Shown one piece after another: positions 11,475-21,720 of a stretch of 64,000 nt of DNA. Position numbers and translations under genes: made by a program. Below the pieces are notes generated by a model. The model worked only from the letters and a program-made list of their open reading frames with translations, searched no databases and was not told where the DNA came from. How positions within the stretch are numbered: position 1 is the stretch's first letter; every line of letters begins with the position of its first letter. This DNA comes from Tenrec ecaudatus (Eukaryota > Chordata > Mammalia > Afrosoricida > Tenrecidae): positions 112,170,437 to 112,234,436 of the forward strand of contig NC_134538.1 of NCBI RefSeq assembly GCF_050624435.1, given 5' to 3'.

Positions 11475-11995
11475 TGGGGTAGTTACATAATATGTTGTCA
11501 ATTTGAGACGTAAACATGAAGGGGTGGAGTTTAGCCTCTCAATCAGGTCACAACATGATGACATCATTTGGAGGTGCTAAGGATATAAACAGCTTGTTGG
11601 AGGTGGGACACCGCTGCACCAGGTGAGATATTCCTGTGGACAAGAGACATTACTGACAACGAGCCTGGGGGAGCTACACTGATGCAGCAAGAGCCTTGAA
11701 GCTGAAGGAGCCTCTGCCAGTGCCGCGATAGTTCCACTGCCACTGTATCCAAAAGACTTGTCACCCACTGGCCTGTGGTCTTCCTGCATTTGGCATCATT
11801 GCATGTGCTGCATGAGTCTGAAGAGGCACTTATAAACTTGTATCAGATGTGTGGGCTAATATCAGACTTATGGAGTTGATCTGGACTGGGCTGGGATGTT
11901 TTCTCAATATTCAATTGCTCTTGTTTATAAACATCTTTCTTAAACACATATGAGAGTCTCTAGATTTGTTTGTCTAGCCTGCCCGGGCTAGCACA
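11475..11995. mobile_element. Solo LTR (ERVL-like), 521 bp
   Basis: The segment starts TG (tggggtagttac) and ends CA (gggctagcaca). It is flanked by GGCCT at 11,470-11,474 and GGGCT at 11,996-12,000, a 5-bp target duplication with one change. The interrupted host repeat confirms the site: a related copy at 8,108 reads 'ttattgggggctcataca', which predicts GGGCT. A TATA-like 'ggatataaacagc' lies near 11,580. It has no internal retroviral genes, so it is a solo LTR left by recombination. The 5-bp duplication and the 'gttgtcaatttgag' start suggest class III (ERVL/MLT-like). Confidence 0.75.
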
Positions 11996-12000
11996 GGGCT

Positions 12001-12174
12001 TGTACAGCTCTTAAACAATCCATATATCAATTGTATCATTTGTACATATGTTGCTCTAATCTTTTTCAAAATATTTTTTTCTGTTTGAGGCCTTGGTATC
12101 AGCTTATTTCCCCCCTCACCCCACACCCTCATGGACCCATGATAAATTATAAAATATTATTATTTTCATATCTT
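12001..12174 (-). mobile_element. Old LINE-type repeat, outer fragment 2
   Basis: Continues the fragment broken at 11,474, with words such as 'acagctcttaaacaatccat' and 'ttggtatcagcttatttcc'. It stops at 'tattttcatatctt' (12,161-12,174), which reappears at 13,572-13,585 after the younger insertion. GGGCT at 11,996-12,000 also belongs to it as the LTR's target copy. Confidence 0.78.
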
Positions 12175-12825
12175 TAAAAAACATTTTATTAGGGGCTCAT
12201 ACAACTCTTATCACAATCCATATATATACATACATCAATTGTATAAAGCACATCCGCACATTCCCTGCCCCAATCATTCTCAAAGCATTTGCTCTCCACT
12301 TAAGCCCTTTGCATCAGGTCCTCTTTTTTTTCCCCCTCCCTCCCTGCTCCCCACTCCCTCATGTGCCCTGGGTAATTTATACATTGTTATTTTGTCATAT
12401 CTTTCCCTATCCGGAGTCTCCCTTCCCCCCCTTCTCTGCCGTCCATCTCCCAGGGAGGAGGTCACATGTGGATCCTTATAATCAGTTCCCCCTTTCCAAC
12501 CCACTCACCCTCCACTCTCCCAGCATCGCCCCTCACACCCTTGGTCCTGAAGGTATCATCCGCCCTGAATTCCCTGTACCTCCAGCCCCCATATGCACCA
12601 GTGTACAACCTCTGCCCTATCCAGGCCTGCAAGGTAGAATTCGGATCATGGTAGTTGGGGGGAGGAAGCATCCAGGATCTGGGGGAAAGCTGTGTTCTTC
12701 ATCAGTACTACCTCGCACCCTGACTGACCCATCTCCTCTCCTAAACCCCTCTATGAGGGGATCTCCAGTGGCCGACACTTGGGCCTTGGGTCTCCACTCT
12801 GCACTTCCCCCTTCATTCAATATGG

Positions 12826-12863
12826 TATATATATATATATATATACATATATACATATATATC
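12826..12863. repeat. (TA)n-rich microsatellite and T tract
   Basis: An imperfect alternating TA/CA tract inside the young LINE-type repeat, followed by a T run to about 12,876. It is probably polymorphic. The same family has a TA-rich stretch at this place, so the tract was most likely brought in by the element. Confidence 0.85.
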
Positions 12864-12880
12864 TATTTTTTTTTTTGCAT

Positions 12881-13335
12881 GATGCCTTATACCTGGTCCT
12901 TTTGGCACCTCGTGATCACACTGGCTGGTGTGCTTCTTCCATGTGGGCTTTTTTGTTTCTGAGCTAGATGGCCGCTTGTTCACCTTCAAGCCTTTAAGAC
13001 CCCAGACACTATCTCTTTTGATAGCTGGGCACCATTAGCTTTCTTCGCCACATTTGCTTATGCACCCATTTGTCTTCAGCAATCATATCATGGAGGTGTG
13101 CAGCCAATGATATGATTTTTTTTCTTTGATGCCTGATAACTGATCCCTTTGGGACCACTCGATCACACAGGCTGGTGTGTTCTTCCATGTGGGCTTTGTT
13201 GCTTCTGAGCTAGATGGCCGCTTGTTTATCTTCAAGCCTTTAAGACCCCAGTCACTATCTCCTTTGATAGCCTGGCACCATCAGCTTTCTTCACCACATT
13301 TACTTGTTCACCCACTTTGGCTTCAGCAGTTGTGT
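12881..13335 (-). repeat. 257-bp tandem duplication inside the LINE-type repeat
   Basis: Unit 1 starts 'gatgccttatacctggtcc' at 12,881 and unit 2 'gatgcctgataactgatcc' at 13,138. Both then pass through 'cacaggctggtgtg'-type, 'gagctagatggccgcttgtt' and 'ttaagaccccag' words in the same order. The other copies in this window (about 14,022 and about 28,230) have a single unit. Confidence 0.85.
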
Positions 13336-13571
13336 CGGGAGAGTGAGCATCATAGAGTTCCAATTTAATAAAAGAAAGTATGCATGCATCGAGGGAGTGT
13401 TTGAGTAGAGGCTCAAGGTCCTTCTGCCACCTTAATAGTTAACCTATAAATATAGACACATAGATCTATTTCCCCATCCTCATATATATATTTGAATGTA
13501 CATGTCTTTGTCTAGACCTCCATAAATGCCCTTTGACTCCTAGCTCTTTCCTCCATCTCCCTTGACTTTCC

Positions 13572-14495
13572 TATTTTCATATCTTACACCACCTGTGGTC
13601 TCCCTTCACCCACGTTACTGTTGCTTGTTCCCCTTGAGGGAGGGGGGGCGTTGTATATCAGTCATTGTAGTTGGTTCCTTGTTTCTCCCTCCACCTTCCC
13701 CCTACCCTCTTGGTATTACTATTCCAATTGCTGTTCCTAAGGGGGGTTATCTATCTTGTATTATGTGGGTCCACAGCTCTTATCTGTTCCAGTCTAGCCA
13801 GTTTTGTAAGGTAGAACTGGGGTCATGATAGTGGGGGTGAGGAAGTGTTAAAGAACTAGAGGAATGTTGTATGTTCCGTTGATGCTGTGTTGCACCCTGT
13901 CTGTCTCATTCGTTCCTTGTGATCCTTCTGTGAGGGAATGTCCAGTTATGTATACATGGACGTTGGGTCTCCACTCCAATCCCCATAATTTGCATCAATA
14001 TATTTGTTTGTTTTGGGTCTTCTGATGCCTGATACCTTATCCTGTCGATACCTCGTGATCACATAGGCTGGTGTTCTTCTTCCATGTGGGTTTTTGTTGC
14101 TTCCTGCTAGAAGACCACTTGTTTACCTTCAAGGTTTAAGACCCCAGATGCTATATCTTTTAATAGCCGGGCATCATCAGTTTTCTTCACACCCATTTTG
14201 ACTTCAGCGATAGTGTTGGGAAGGCGAGAATCACAGCATGCTGATTATTAGAAGAAAATGTCCTTGCATTGAGGGAGTACTTGCGTAGAAATCCAATGTC
14301 CATCTGCTACCTTAATACTTAACATTTAAGTATATGTGCATAGACCTATATCTCTATTGCTATATAGTAATGTATTTACACATATGCATGCCTATATTTA
14401 TACCTCTATAAATGTCTTTTGCCTCCTAGTTCTTTTCTCTATTTATTTTTACTTTCCTCCTATCCCACTATCATGCGTCACCTTCATTCGACAGG
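13572..14495 (-). mobile_element. Old LINE-type repeat, outer fragment 3
   Basis: Resumes exactly at the 14-bp duplication and continues the older copy with many differences from the younger one, for example 'ggtagaactggggtcatga' and one rather than two 257-bp units. The match ends near 14,495. With 11,442-11,474 and 12,001-12,174 it makes one ancestral insertion of about 1.1 kb. Confidence 0.78.
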
Positions 14496-15159
14496 TGTCA
14501 TCCTCTTGACAAAGCAAAAAACACAGCGTAATGGAGGGATGTTGGAGATGATCACACTAAAGAAACATTACTGGTGACCATTTGATACACTAGTTTACTA
14601 GTAGATAGATATATTTTGGTTCCTCTCAAATATTACTGAAAACTCAAGTACATAGTTTTCCTACTAAATTTTAAGGTTAATACAATGGCCTAAATATAAG
14701 ATCTAAATTACCAAATGGAAATGGAAAAGTAGCTGTTAAATTTTTCTAGATGCTATTTTTTATATACAGGAAGGTATGTGCTGTTATTTGATCAGATTCC
14801 ACTTTATCTGTGTCTGAGAGAGGAAGAGATTGCAGGGCTTTAGGGGTCAAATGAAGGCCTCCTAGAATTTTCTTTTATTTGGTCTTTCATCCCAGAAGCC
14901 ATGAGGAGGAAATTAAAAACTCATCAGCAAATCAGCATGAAGGCTAGGCTACTGGAAGCATTCATCTGTTAATACTATGCACCTTTGTAACCCTTTTTGA
15001 ACTGTTCGTAAGCTTCGTAGATTAATTGGCTGCCAATTTGGTCCTGAGCGATGGGGATTCTTGAGAAGACAGGTGTCTATTTTGCCAGTGATGAAGAATA
15101 TGAAAACATACACGAGGTGTGTGTCTTCATCCTGGACAGCTGCCATGGTAGAGCCTGAG
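14496..15159. other. Unassigned non-coding DNA
   Basis: No gene recognised. A minus-strand frame of 102 codons (14,949-15,257) extends into the adjacent SINE-like stretch. It shows no domain I know and no splice sites I trust. Confidence 0.35.
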
Positions 15160-15335
15160 CTCCCCATTGGGACCTGAGGCAAGCGAATCCTTGAGCAAAC
15201 TATCCAAAGTAGCCTTCTCTCTGTCCCCACGACCTCATTTAGTTTCTTACAGTACACAGGGCTTCAAAGACTATTTGTCACATAGTAGGTGCCAGAGAAA
15301 TCTGTGTTGAGTGGATGAACAAAGCAGTAAACACC
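15160..15335 (+). repeat. Possible MIR or L2 3' remnant
   Basis: 'cctcatttagtttcttac', then 'gtcacatagtaggtgccaga' and 'gttgagtggatgaac' follow the order of a MIR (cctcagtttcctc, cacatagtaggtgctca, atgaatgaatgaa). Divergence is high, so the call is tentative. Confidence 0.45.
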
Positions 15336-15599
15336 TTCAGATAATTCCTAACGTATGCACTTGTTATTGAGGAGGTGGCTGTGTGTGATGTGCACAGTGA
15401 TGCACTCTCACTCCACCCTTGATTGTAACACTCTTTGTTGCTCTGTTAGGCAGAATGTAAATTGGAGAGGGGATAAATATCAAGAGTGTAGGATAGATGA
15501 ATAATTCAGAAGTGACTTTCACTTTTCTGAGAATGCCTAAGACGTCCAGACTACTGTCTCTCTATCTTTCTCTTATTTCCTTGGTATTCCATAGTTAAG

Positions 15600-16410
15600 T
15601 GTGTATGTGTGTTTTACATTTCAGTGTTCAAATTTCACTCTCATCCATGCCCGCGGTTTCAATTGTTATCTCTGTCAGCTTTAACTCTTTCCTGACGCCC
15701 ACCATCTGTTCACATCTGATACCTCACTGGTCCAAAGATACCATATTCCGTCTGGGACTCTAGATCTTGCCCCATTTCTCTGCTATAGCCTCCATTTCAG
15801 TGTTCACCTAGTTTCCCAAAGCAGAAACCCTGGAATACTCCTAATTATTTTAAAACTTTTCTGTGTCTTATCAATCACCAAGGCCTAATCTACTTTCTAC
15901 ATAAATGTTCCGCCTTCTTTTCATCTTCGTTTACATGATGCTAATCCAAGCAACCGTCAGTTGGAATAACTAACCTTCCTCCTTCCAATGTGATCCTGTC
16001 CCAACATTTATTTTGAATAAAGTCCCAGATCTTAGGAGACTTTGTATAATATGACTCCTGCCTGCCTTTCCACTCTCAACTTTCATTTCTTTCACTCTCA
16101 TGTGCTCTGAAGTCACCAGGATGTTTGTTCAATTATTTAAAATGAATCGCCTGCATCTCCCTTCAAGCCCTTCCCTCCTGAGCCATTGCCTTTTCTGTAT
16201 GATCAGCGATGTCCTACTAACCCATCTTATGGTATTTGAATCGTTTTTACAGAGAAGCACACTGATGACTCAGTCTAGCTTGATAGTCCTATGTGATGCC
16301 CTTAGAACGTTCTGCCCTTCCCATTTTGTATCACTCATCACATATGTAATTACATGTGCAGTGTTTATCTAGCGTATTCCTTACTAGAATATAAGCTTTC
16401 GTCCTTGAAA
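15600..16410 (+). mobile_element. L2-like LINE 3' region, old
   Basis: A long pyrimidine-rich stretch ending in 'ccttactagaatataagctt', the usual L2 3' phrase (cactagaatgtaagctcc). Earlier parts such as 'cctgcctgcctttccactct' and 'tgatgcccttagaacgttct' follow the L2 3' order. The frames here (90 codons at 16,100-16,372) are translations of the repeat. Confidence 0.5.
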
Positions 16411-17339
16411 CATAAAAAGTACCAATATAACCATGAAGAGTAAGTAAAATTTCTATCCATGAATTTTGTTCCTAAATTTATAAAATGTTACATTTTCAGG
16501 GCACACTAGACCTAACAAGTCAATAAGGATCCATCCTTTGTTTCCCACTGAGTTCGTATGCCCCTCTGTTTCCAGATTTGCCACACTGCGTGGTAATTAT
16601 TTGTCACAGGTGTGCTCTGCTGTAGGTCCCTTGAAAACACATCTAAGGCTTCATTACCTTTGGTCTTGGAGCAGAGTTAGCAATCCCATAAGTGGCCTAG
16701 AAAATCTTACCAGAGAGATGGATGAGCGATTTTCCTTGAAAAAAATAAATAAAAGAAAGAATAGATGAGCTTTTTAAGTCTACTAATTTTTTTAATTTTA
16801 GAATTTTGAAATTCTTAAAGGTATGATATAAAAATTGAAATAAAAGTACACAAACAAAGATGTTTTTATCTTCTCTTTCTGAGACCTTAAGAACCCAGAC
16901 CAGACTTTTTCTATAGGTTTGAATGACCCTAAATAGAGAAATTCATTGCTTTTATCTGTTGCATATCCCTTCATCCCAGAATTGTTTGGATAAGAATTTC
17001 ATTTATATAGATGAATGCTTACTTGGGGATTTTCCTTGGCCAAATCAAGGTAAAACAGGTTTGACTCTGAAGTGGATTGCTCAAAAGAACCATATATATT
17101 CGAATATAAACTGACCCGAATATCCGCCAAGGCACCTAAAATTACCACAAAAACAGCATTAAAAATGTGCTGAAAAACTTGGCTTATCCTTGAGTATCTA
17201 CAGTACATGATATATGAGTATATTTGTTCCCAAACAAATTCAACAAATGATATGCATTACATCTTGCCAGGCACACAGTGCCCTATCGAGCTCAAAAATA
17301 GTGGGGACTCAGTTCTAATCTCATTTATAGAGCTTAAGT
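16411..17339. other. Unassigned AT-rich DNA
   Basis: No gene or confident repeat seen. A short A-rich patch lies at about 16,738-16,765. Confidence 0.4.
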
Positions 17340-17573
17340 GGACAAGCCATCACGAGGGACCAGTCTCTGGAGAAAGACATCATGTGTGGTAAAGTGGTAG
17401 GCTAGCAAAAATAGAAAGTCACGGAATGAAACTGATTGACACAGAGGTTCCCAATAATAGGCTCTAATACAGGATTGACCGTGATGATGGGGCATGGCCA
17501 GCGAAGTGCTTCATTATGCTCTCAGTAGGGTTGTTACGGGTTGGAACTGACACCACAGCACCTAATGACAGCA
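17340..17573 (+). mobile_element. RTE LINE 3' end
   Basis: 'gggaccagtctctggagaaa' corresponds to the codons for R-D-Q-S-L-E-K in other copies. 'actgattgacacagaggttc' and the tail 'ggaactgacaccacagcacc' plus 'taatgacag' follow. It is 5'-truncated and ends at the normal RTE 3' tail. Confidence 0.8.
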
Positions 17574-17629
17574 ATACAGCGAGTAGGCCTCAGGATGACT
17601 AACAACAAAGTGAGCCCGACAAACCAGAG

Positions 17630-17810
17630 AAGTTTAGAATTCTCAGGCCGTTTCAGAGAATCTTACTCCAACGTCCTATGTTTAATATAAGAGGCCAAGG
17701 CCTGGAGGGTATAGGTGAGTTGCCTTAGGCCACAAACTCAATAGCATTAATGCTACCGACAGTCAGCTGTCATGAATTCAGGCCCGTGCTCTTTTGTCTG
17801 CACTGTCTCT
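17630..17810 (-). repeat. MIR SINE, old copy
   Basis: Reversed MIR: 'aataagaggccaaggcctgg'-like core, 'gagttgccttaggccacaaa' (the 'aacttgcccaaggtcacaca' block), then 'aattcaggcccgtgctctt' near the head. Confidence 0.6.
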
Positions 17811-17999
17811 CACACTATGCAGACTTGCCGTTAGAGAGGTGGGGGTAGCTGTGAGAGAACAGGGGAATACCCGCCCTGCAACGTTCCTGTGTCGGGAACA
17901 ATGCGCCACTCCTCTCCGAGCAAACCAGCAATTAGTCTCAAGTGTTTGGAAACAAACTGACGTTCCTAGTAGAAATGATGTCTGAGGTTTACCAACCTT

Positions 18000-18000
<1 letters not shown>

Positions 18001-18053
<53 letters not shown>

Positions 18054-18120
18054 ATCTATCTATCTATCTATCTACCTACCTATCCATACATATACACACA
18101 CACACACATATATACATACA
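18001..18120. repeat. (CTAT)n microsatellite with CA and TA tail
   Basis: About 18 near-perfect CTAT units with one ATC interruption near 18,052, then CTAC/CTAT variants and a short (CA)n at about 18,094-18,108. The open frame across it reads a Tyr-Leu-Ser-Ile repeat and is not a gene. Confidence 0.97.
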
Positions 18121-18478
18121 CATTCTTATTCAAATGGTTAGATTATAATAAATCTTAAAGCACATAGTGCCCCATTTCTTTCCCAGTTTTTATTTAGTTG
18201 ACTAACTTTGCATTAAATCTTAGGTAGTGGTTCGTTAACATAAATTGGTGCAGGGAATTCATGCATGGATGGAGGAAAGCCAGATTGACATAATGTCTTA
18301 AGGTCGGGTAGACCTGAGAATGTAAATGGTAACAGATTTACATTTCCATTTTTATAAATCCCTGCTAATAAGGCACACTTAAATCCTAAACGATGACGCT
18401 CAACTATGCAGGCATTCATTTTGGTTATCCAACGGTATTCTCAGTTTCAGATACTCAAGCCTCTAACAAAAGACTCAG

Positions 18479-18687
18479 GAGCCCTACTGGTGCCATGGTT
18501 AAGCACTCCGCTGCAAATGGGAAGGTCAGCTCTTTGAACGCACAGCTGCTCCCTGGGAGAGAGCTGGAGGAGTCTACACCCGTACTGACTTAGAGCCTTG
18601 TTGGCTCTGTGGGGCAGTTCTACTCTGCCCAATTGGGTCTCTAGGCGTCCGAATAGACTCAATGGCGATGAGTTTGGTGTTTTGGTT
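18479..18687 (+). mobile_element. AfroSINE, full length
   Basis: A complete copy. The tRNA-like head 'gccctactggtgccatggtt' and 'aagcactccgctgc' (A-box region) leads to 'ggtcagctctttgaacgc' (B-box region), then the body 'ggggcagttctactctgccc' and the tail 'gtccgaatagactcaatggc' with 'gatgagtttggtgttttgg'. A good reference copy for the family in this window. Confidence 0.92.
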
Positions 18688-19789
18688 AGTAAATGAATGC
18701 ACATCACTAAAATGCTCTTAGTATTGCTTTTTTTCCCCAGCGGATCCAATAGTCGGTCCTTAGAATCACTGACATGGATGAAGACGGCATGTGCAGTGTT
18801 TCACAGTGATTTTTGGATGTTTTCTTCCTGTTCTACACACTCCCTCTGTGCTTTTGGAATCAATGGTGCTGCAGAGTCTGACCTGTTCTTCTTGCTCTAT
18901 GCCCATCTTTTCACACCCAGAATTTAGTAAGCCTGGGCAAATCTTTACATCCCACGTCTGCAAGAACTGCACGGGACTTCCCACTGCTCTGGTGTGCTTT
19001 GAGATGATGAGGCATTTAAAAAACAGCTAACTCTATCAATATCTGTAGCACTTCTAGAAAATCTTGATAATTTAAAACATAGTTGGTATTGTTTAAATGA
19101 ATAATAAAAACCTCAAAATCACTTTACAATACTTTTGTAAATTTAAATCAGTGATAAAGTTCTTCTTTGTAAGGAGACTTTGATGAAGAAAAGTGGACAG
19201 AATAATAAGACAGGATCAAGTGATTGCCACTTGCTGATTAATATTCTGTATCTCTCAGCTTGTAGGTAGTAAATGCCACTATGAATTTAAATAACAACCC
19301 TTACACATAGCTGAATGGAAGTAAGAGGGAGCTGCTTGATATATTTCACTGTGGAAAGACATGCACTGAAAAGCAATCAAGTCTATTTCTTTGACAATGA
19401 CACCTCTTTTTGTTCAAAACTAAAATGAGTCATGTCTGTTCTGTGAGGCTTTAGTGCACCTGGCGATAAATAAGAGCACTGGACTTAAAGCCAAGCAAGT
19501 GATGCATACCATACTAAGACTATTAGCCTCAAGAAGAAAGATAATGCTTTGGAATTGTTGGTGGCAATATTTGGACATATCCACTTAATATAATAGATGT
19601 ATGGACTGTTATATGTAATGTATTCCTGTGGTATATGTAAGGGCCCCCAATAAGATGATTTATTAATAAAAACAAAAGCTAATGTTGCTAATGCACTTAT
19701 GATCTGAGGGCACTTCTGTTTTTTCAATTCTACTTTTTCCATGAACTCTTTGAAACCTCCTTGTATAATTAAAGATGTATTAACTTACT
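18688..19789. other. Unassigned non-coding DNA
   Basis: No gene recognised. Short frames (79 codons or fewer) overlap on both strands at 18,700-19,030 without motifs. The rest is AT-rich. Confidence 0.4.
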
Positions 19790-19937
19790 GAACATTCATT
19801 ATTATCCTCTGAGGTCTGCATTACTATCATATTCAATTTTATAGATGAGGAAACTAAGTCAGGAAATACAAAATAATTAGCCAAAATATACAGAAAGAGG
19901 GACAGTTAGCCTTTGAACATAGGCAGTTTAGCACTAA
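19790..19937 (-). repeat. MIR SINE, old copy
   Basis: Contains 'tatagatgaggaaactaagt', the most conserved MIR core, followed by the decayed head-side half 'agggacagttagcctttgaa'. It directly abuts the next RTE fragment. Confidence 0.65.
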
Positions 19938-20727
19938 GTGTCAGGATTGATTGGGGCAAAATAACCTGCAATATGCAGATGGCACCACTTTGCTTGCTGA
20001 AAGTGAAGAGCACTTGAGGCATCTAGTGATGAAACCATCCCTCTGGGATGGATTAACCCTCAAATACAGAGCACCAAGCTTCTCACAGCCATCCCAACAA
20101 CCAACACTTGGGAAAGGAGAAACGTCTGTTAAGGACCTCCGTTCACTTGGCCCCGCAGTCAGCGCTCATGGAACAAAGCAGCATCAAAAACTCAAAGGAC
20201 AGGTCACAGTGGGAGGATCGACTGCCAAAGACCTCTTCACAGTGCAAACATGTCATGTTAAAGACAAACGTCTGCTGGACCCAAGCGGTAGTAGTTTGGA
20301 TTCTCACACGCATGTGAAAATTGGACAATGCATAAGGAAAACTGAAGAAAATCTGTTGACTTTGAATTACAGTGTTAGAGAAAATATAGACTGTACCAGG
20401 GACTATCAGAAGAGCAAACCGCTGCGTCTTGGAAGAAGTAGAGCTGGATGTGCCTTCAAAGTAAAAATGGCCACATTTTATCTCACATGCTTTGGACATG
20501 CTATCAGGAGAGACTAGTCCCCAGACAAGGACAGAATTCTTGTTAGAAGGACAGAGAAACTGAGTAAGATCGTCAATCAGCTGGAATGACATAATGGTTG
20601 CAACAGTAGGCTCAAACAGCATTGATTGTAATGATATTTCAAAGAGTGATAGGACGATGTTTAATTCTGTTGTTTAGAGAGGTGCTGAGTCAGAATGAAC
20701 GCCACAGCACTTCACAGTAACAGGAGT
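19938..20727 (+). mobile_element. RTE LINE 3' third, 5'-truncated
   Basis: Starts inside the reverse transcriptase with the decayed G-G-R-L-I-N-N-L-Q-Y-A-D region and runs through thumb and C-terminus to a 3' tail with 'gagtcagaatgaacgccaca' at about 20,690. The order of segments matches the copies at 7,620-8,475 and 60,020-61,455. Confidence 0.85.
19951..20517 (+). pseudogene. RTE ORF2 remnant with open frame, YADG in place of YADD
   Basis: A 188-codon frame stays open from the catalytic motif to the C-terminal signature. Near residue 7 it reads LQYADGTTLLAESEEHLRHL: the second Asp of the YADD box, which binds metal in reverse transcriptases, is Gly. The C-terminal signature is LTCFGHAIRRD. 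The middle part seems to have shifted frame and come back, since it does not resemble RTE protein throughout. The first Met is not a real start. It is inactive. Confidence 0.75.
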
Positions 20728-21159
20728 CTGACTTCAGAGTTCTATGCACTAATGCCTACCCCTATTGGAGAAGGGTCTCATCTTTAATCTATGTGTCTTA
20801 AATGATAATTGATTTTTTCAACAGAGCTTGGGGTAATAAGGAAAATTTTTCTTTTTTTCCTGCCTTCCTTCCTTTTTATTTCTTTCCCCCCCTGGCTAGA
20901 ATGACTCAAATTCTAGCAACATGGAAATTGAGTATTGTTTTTATTCCTGAATTACCTTATGTAAATCATAATTTTAGGAAAATAAACTATTTTGGGATTC
21001 AACATCTGAATAAAACAGTGCCAAAGAAATAACAGAGCGGGTTAGGAGCAATCGTGTTTCTCTTCCATAATCTCATTTTCTGCATGTGTGCATATATTTA
21101 TACACCTGTCCTTGCCTCTCTGGCCCTGTTGTGTGAGTATCTCATGAAGGTCCTTCTAA
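20728..21159. other. Unassigned AT-rich DNA
   Basis: No gene or confident repeat seen. Confidence 0.4.
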
Positions 21160-21274
21160 GACCTAGTGGAAGAATGGTGAAGGGTTTGACCTCTAACTGA
21201 AAGCTTGGCAGCTCAAGCCCACTAATGGCTTTACAGAGAAAAAGATCTAGCGATCTACTCCCGAAAGATTACTC
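21160..21274 (+). mobile_element. AfroSINE, 5' half of a split copy
   Basis: Head 'gacctagtggaagaatggtg', B-box region 'cttggcagctcaagccc', and body up to 'cgaaagattac', where the sequence switches to a minus-strand SINE. The rest of this copy resumes at about 21,432. Confidence 0.82.
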
Positions 21275-21431
21275 TAAATCAACAGCATAAGCTCACTGCC
21301 ATTGAGTAGACTCTGATTCATAGTGACGTTCTCGGGCAGAGTAGAACTGGCCCTATGGGTTTCCAAAACTGTAAATCTTATGGGAAAAGAAACATTCATC
21401 CCTTTCAGTTCTACAAAGAACACAGTTAATT
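21275..21431 (-). mobile_element. AfroSINE inserted into another AfroSINE
   Basis: Reversed tail and body: 'aagctcactgccattgagta', 'ctgattcatagtgacgttct' and 'gggtttccaaaactgtaaat'. The match to the tRNA-like head is lost after about 21,400, so the copy is 5'-truncated. It separates the two halves of a plus-strand AfroSINE and is therefore the younger. Confidence 0.8.
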
Positions 21432-21500
21432 AAACCCTCTGGGTCAGTTCCACTCAGTCACGAGGGGTGGTTTTACATCAGAGTCAACTTGATGAATTTA
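21432..21500 (+). mobile_element. AfroSINE, 3' half of the split copy
   Basis: 'aaaccctctgggtcagttcc' picks up where the copy broke at 21,274, then 'actcagtcacgaggggtgg' and the tail 'cagagtcaacttgatg'. Confidence 0.78.
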
Positions 21501-21544
21501 ACAATAACATTACCTGTGGACAGGGGTAGTTTGAATTTGAAACA

Positions 21545-21720
21545 CTGAACCAAACCCACTGCCTTAGGGTCCAAGTATAGTGATCCTATATAGGGTTTCT
21601 GATACTGAAAACTCTTTATGGGATCAGAAAGCCCACTTTTCTCCTGGGAAGGTGGTGTTGGGTTTGGACTGCTGTGCTTACGGTTTGCAGTCCAATACCT
21701 AGTGGATAGTGTCACCGGTC
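21545..21720 (-). mobile_element. AfroSINE, near full length
   Basis: Reversed copy: 'aaccaaacccactgccttag', 'tagtgatcctatatagggtt', then the head complement 'tttggactgctgtgcttac' and 'tagtggatagtgtcaccgg' at the 5' end. Confidence 0.85.

Larger units (their letters stand above)
12175..13571 (-). mobile_element. Young 5'-truncated LINE-type repeat, 1.4 kb
   Basis: Flanked by perfect 14-bp direct repeats (tattttcatatctt), so it is a complete insertion event. On its own (minus) strand the 3' end reads 'cctaataaaatgtttttta', with an AATAAA-type signal and a short A run. The duplication begins AAGA on that strand, consistent with L1-type endonuclease and target-primed insertion. It contains a TA-rich microsatellite (about 12,826-12,863) and two tandem copies of a 257-bp unit. 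The frames inside (217 codons at 12,309-12,962, plus strand) are low-complexity readings of the antisense strand. It is probably an L1 3'-UTR-type sequence; the class is not proven. Confidence 0.82.

Noticed and set aside
12309-12962. 217-codon plus-strand open frame, the longest in the window
   Set aside because: It lies antisense to a LINE-type repeat with a known target duplication, is Pro/Ser/Leu-rich, runs into a Tyr-Ile microsatellite reading and has no domain.
14949-15257. 102-codon minus-strand frame
   Set aside because: No recognisable domain, and it overlaps a probable MIR/L2 remnant. Without homology or splice evidence it is better treated as chance.
17942-18148. 68-codon frame with Tyr-Leu-Ser-Ile repeats
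   Set aside because: It is only the reading of the (CTAT)n microsatellite.
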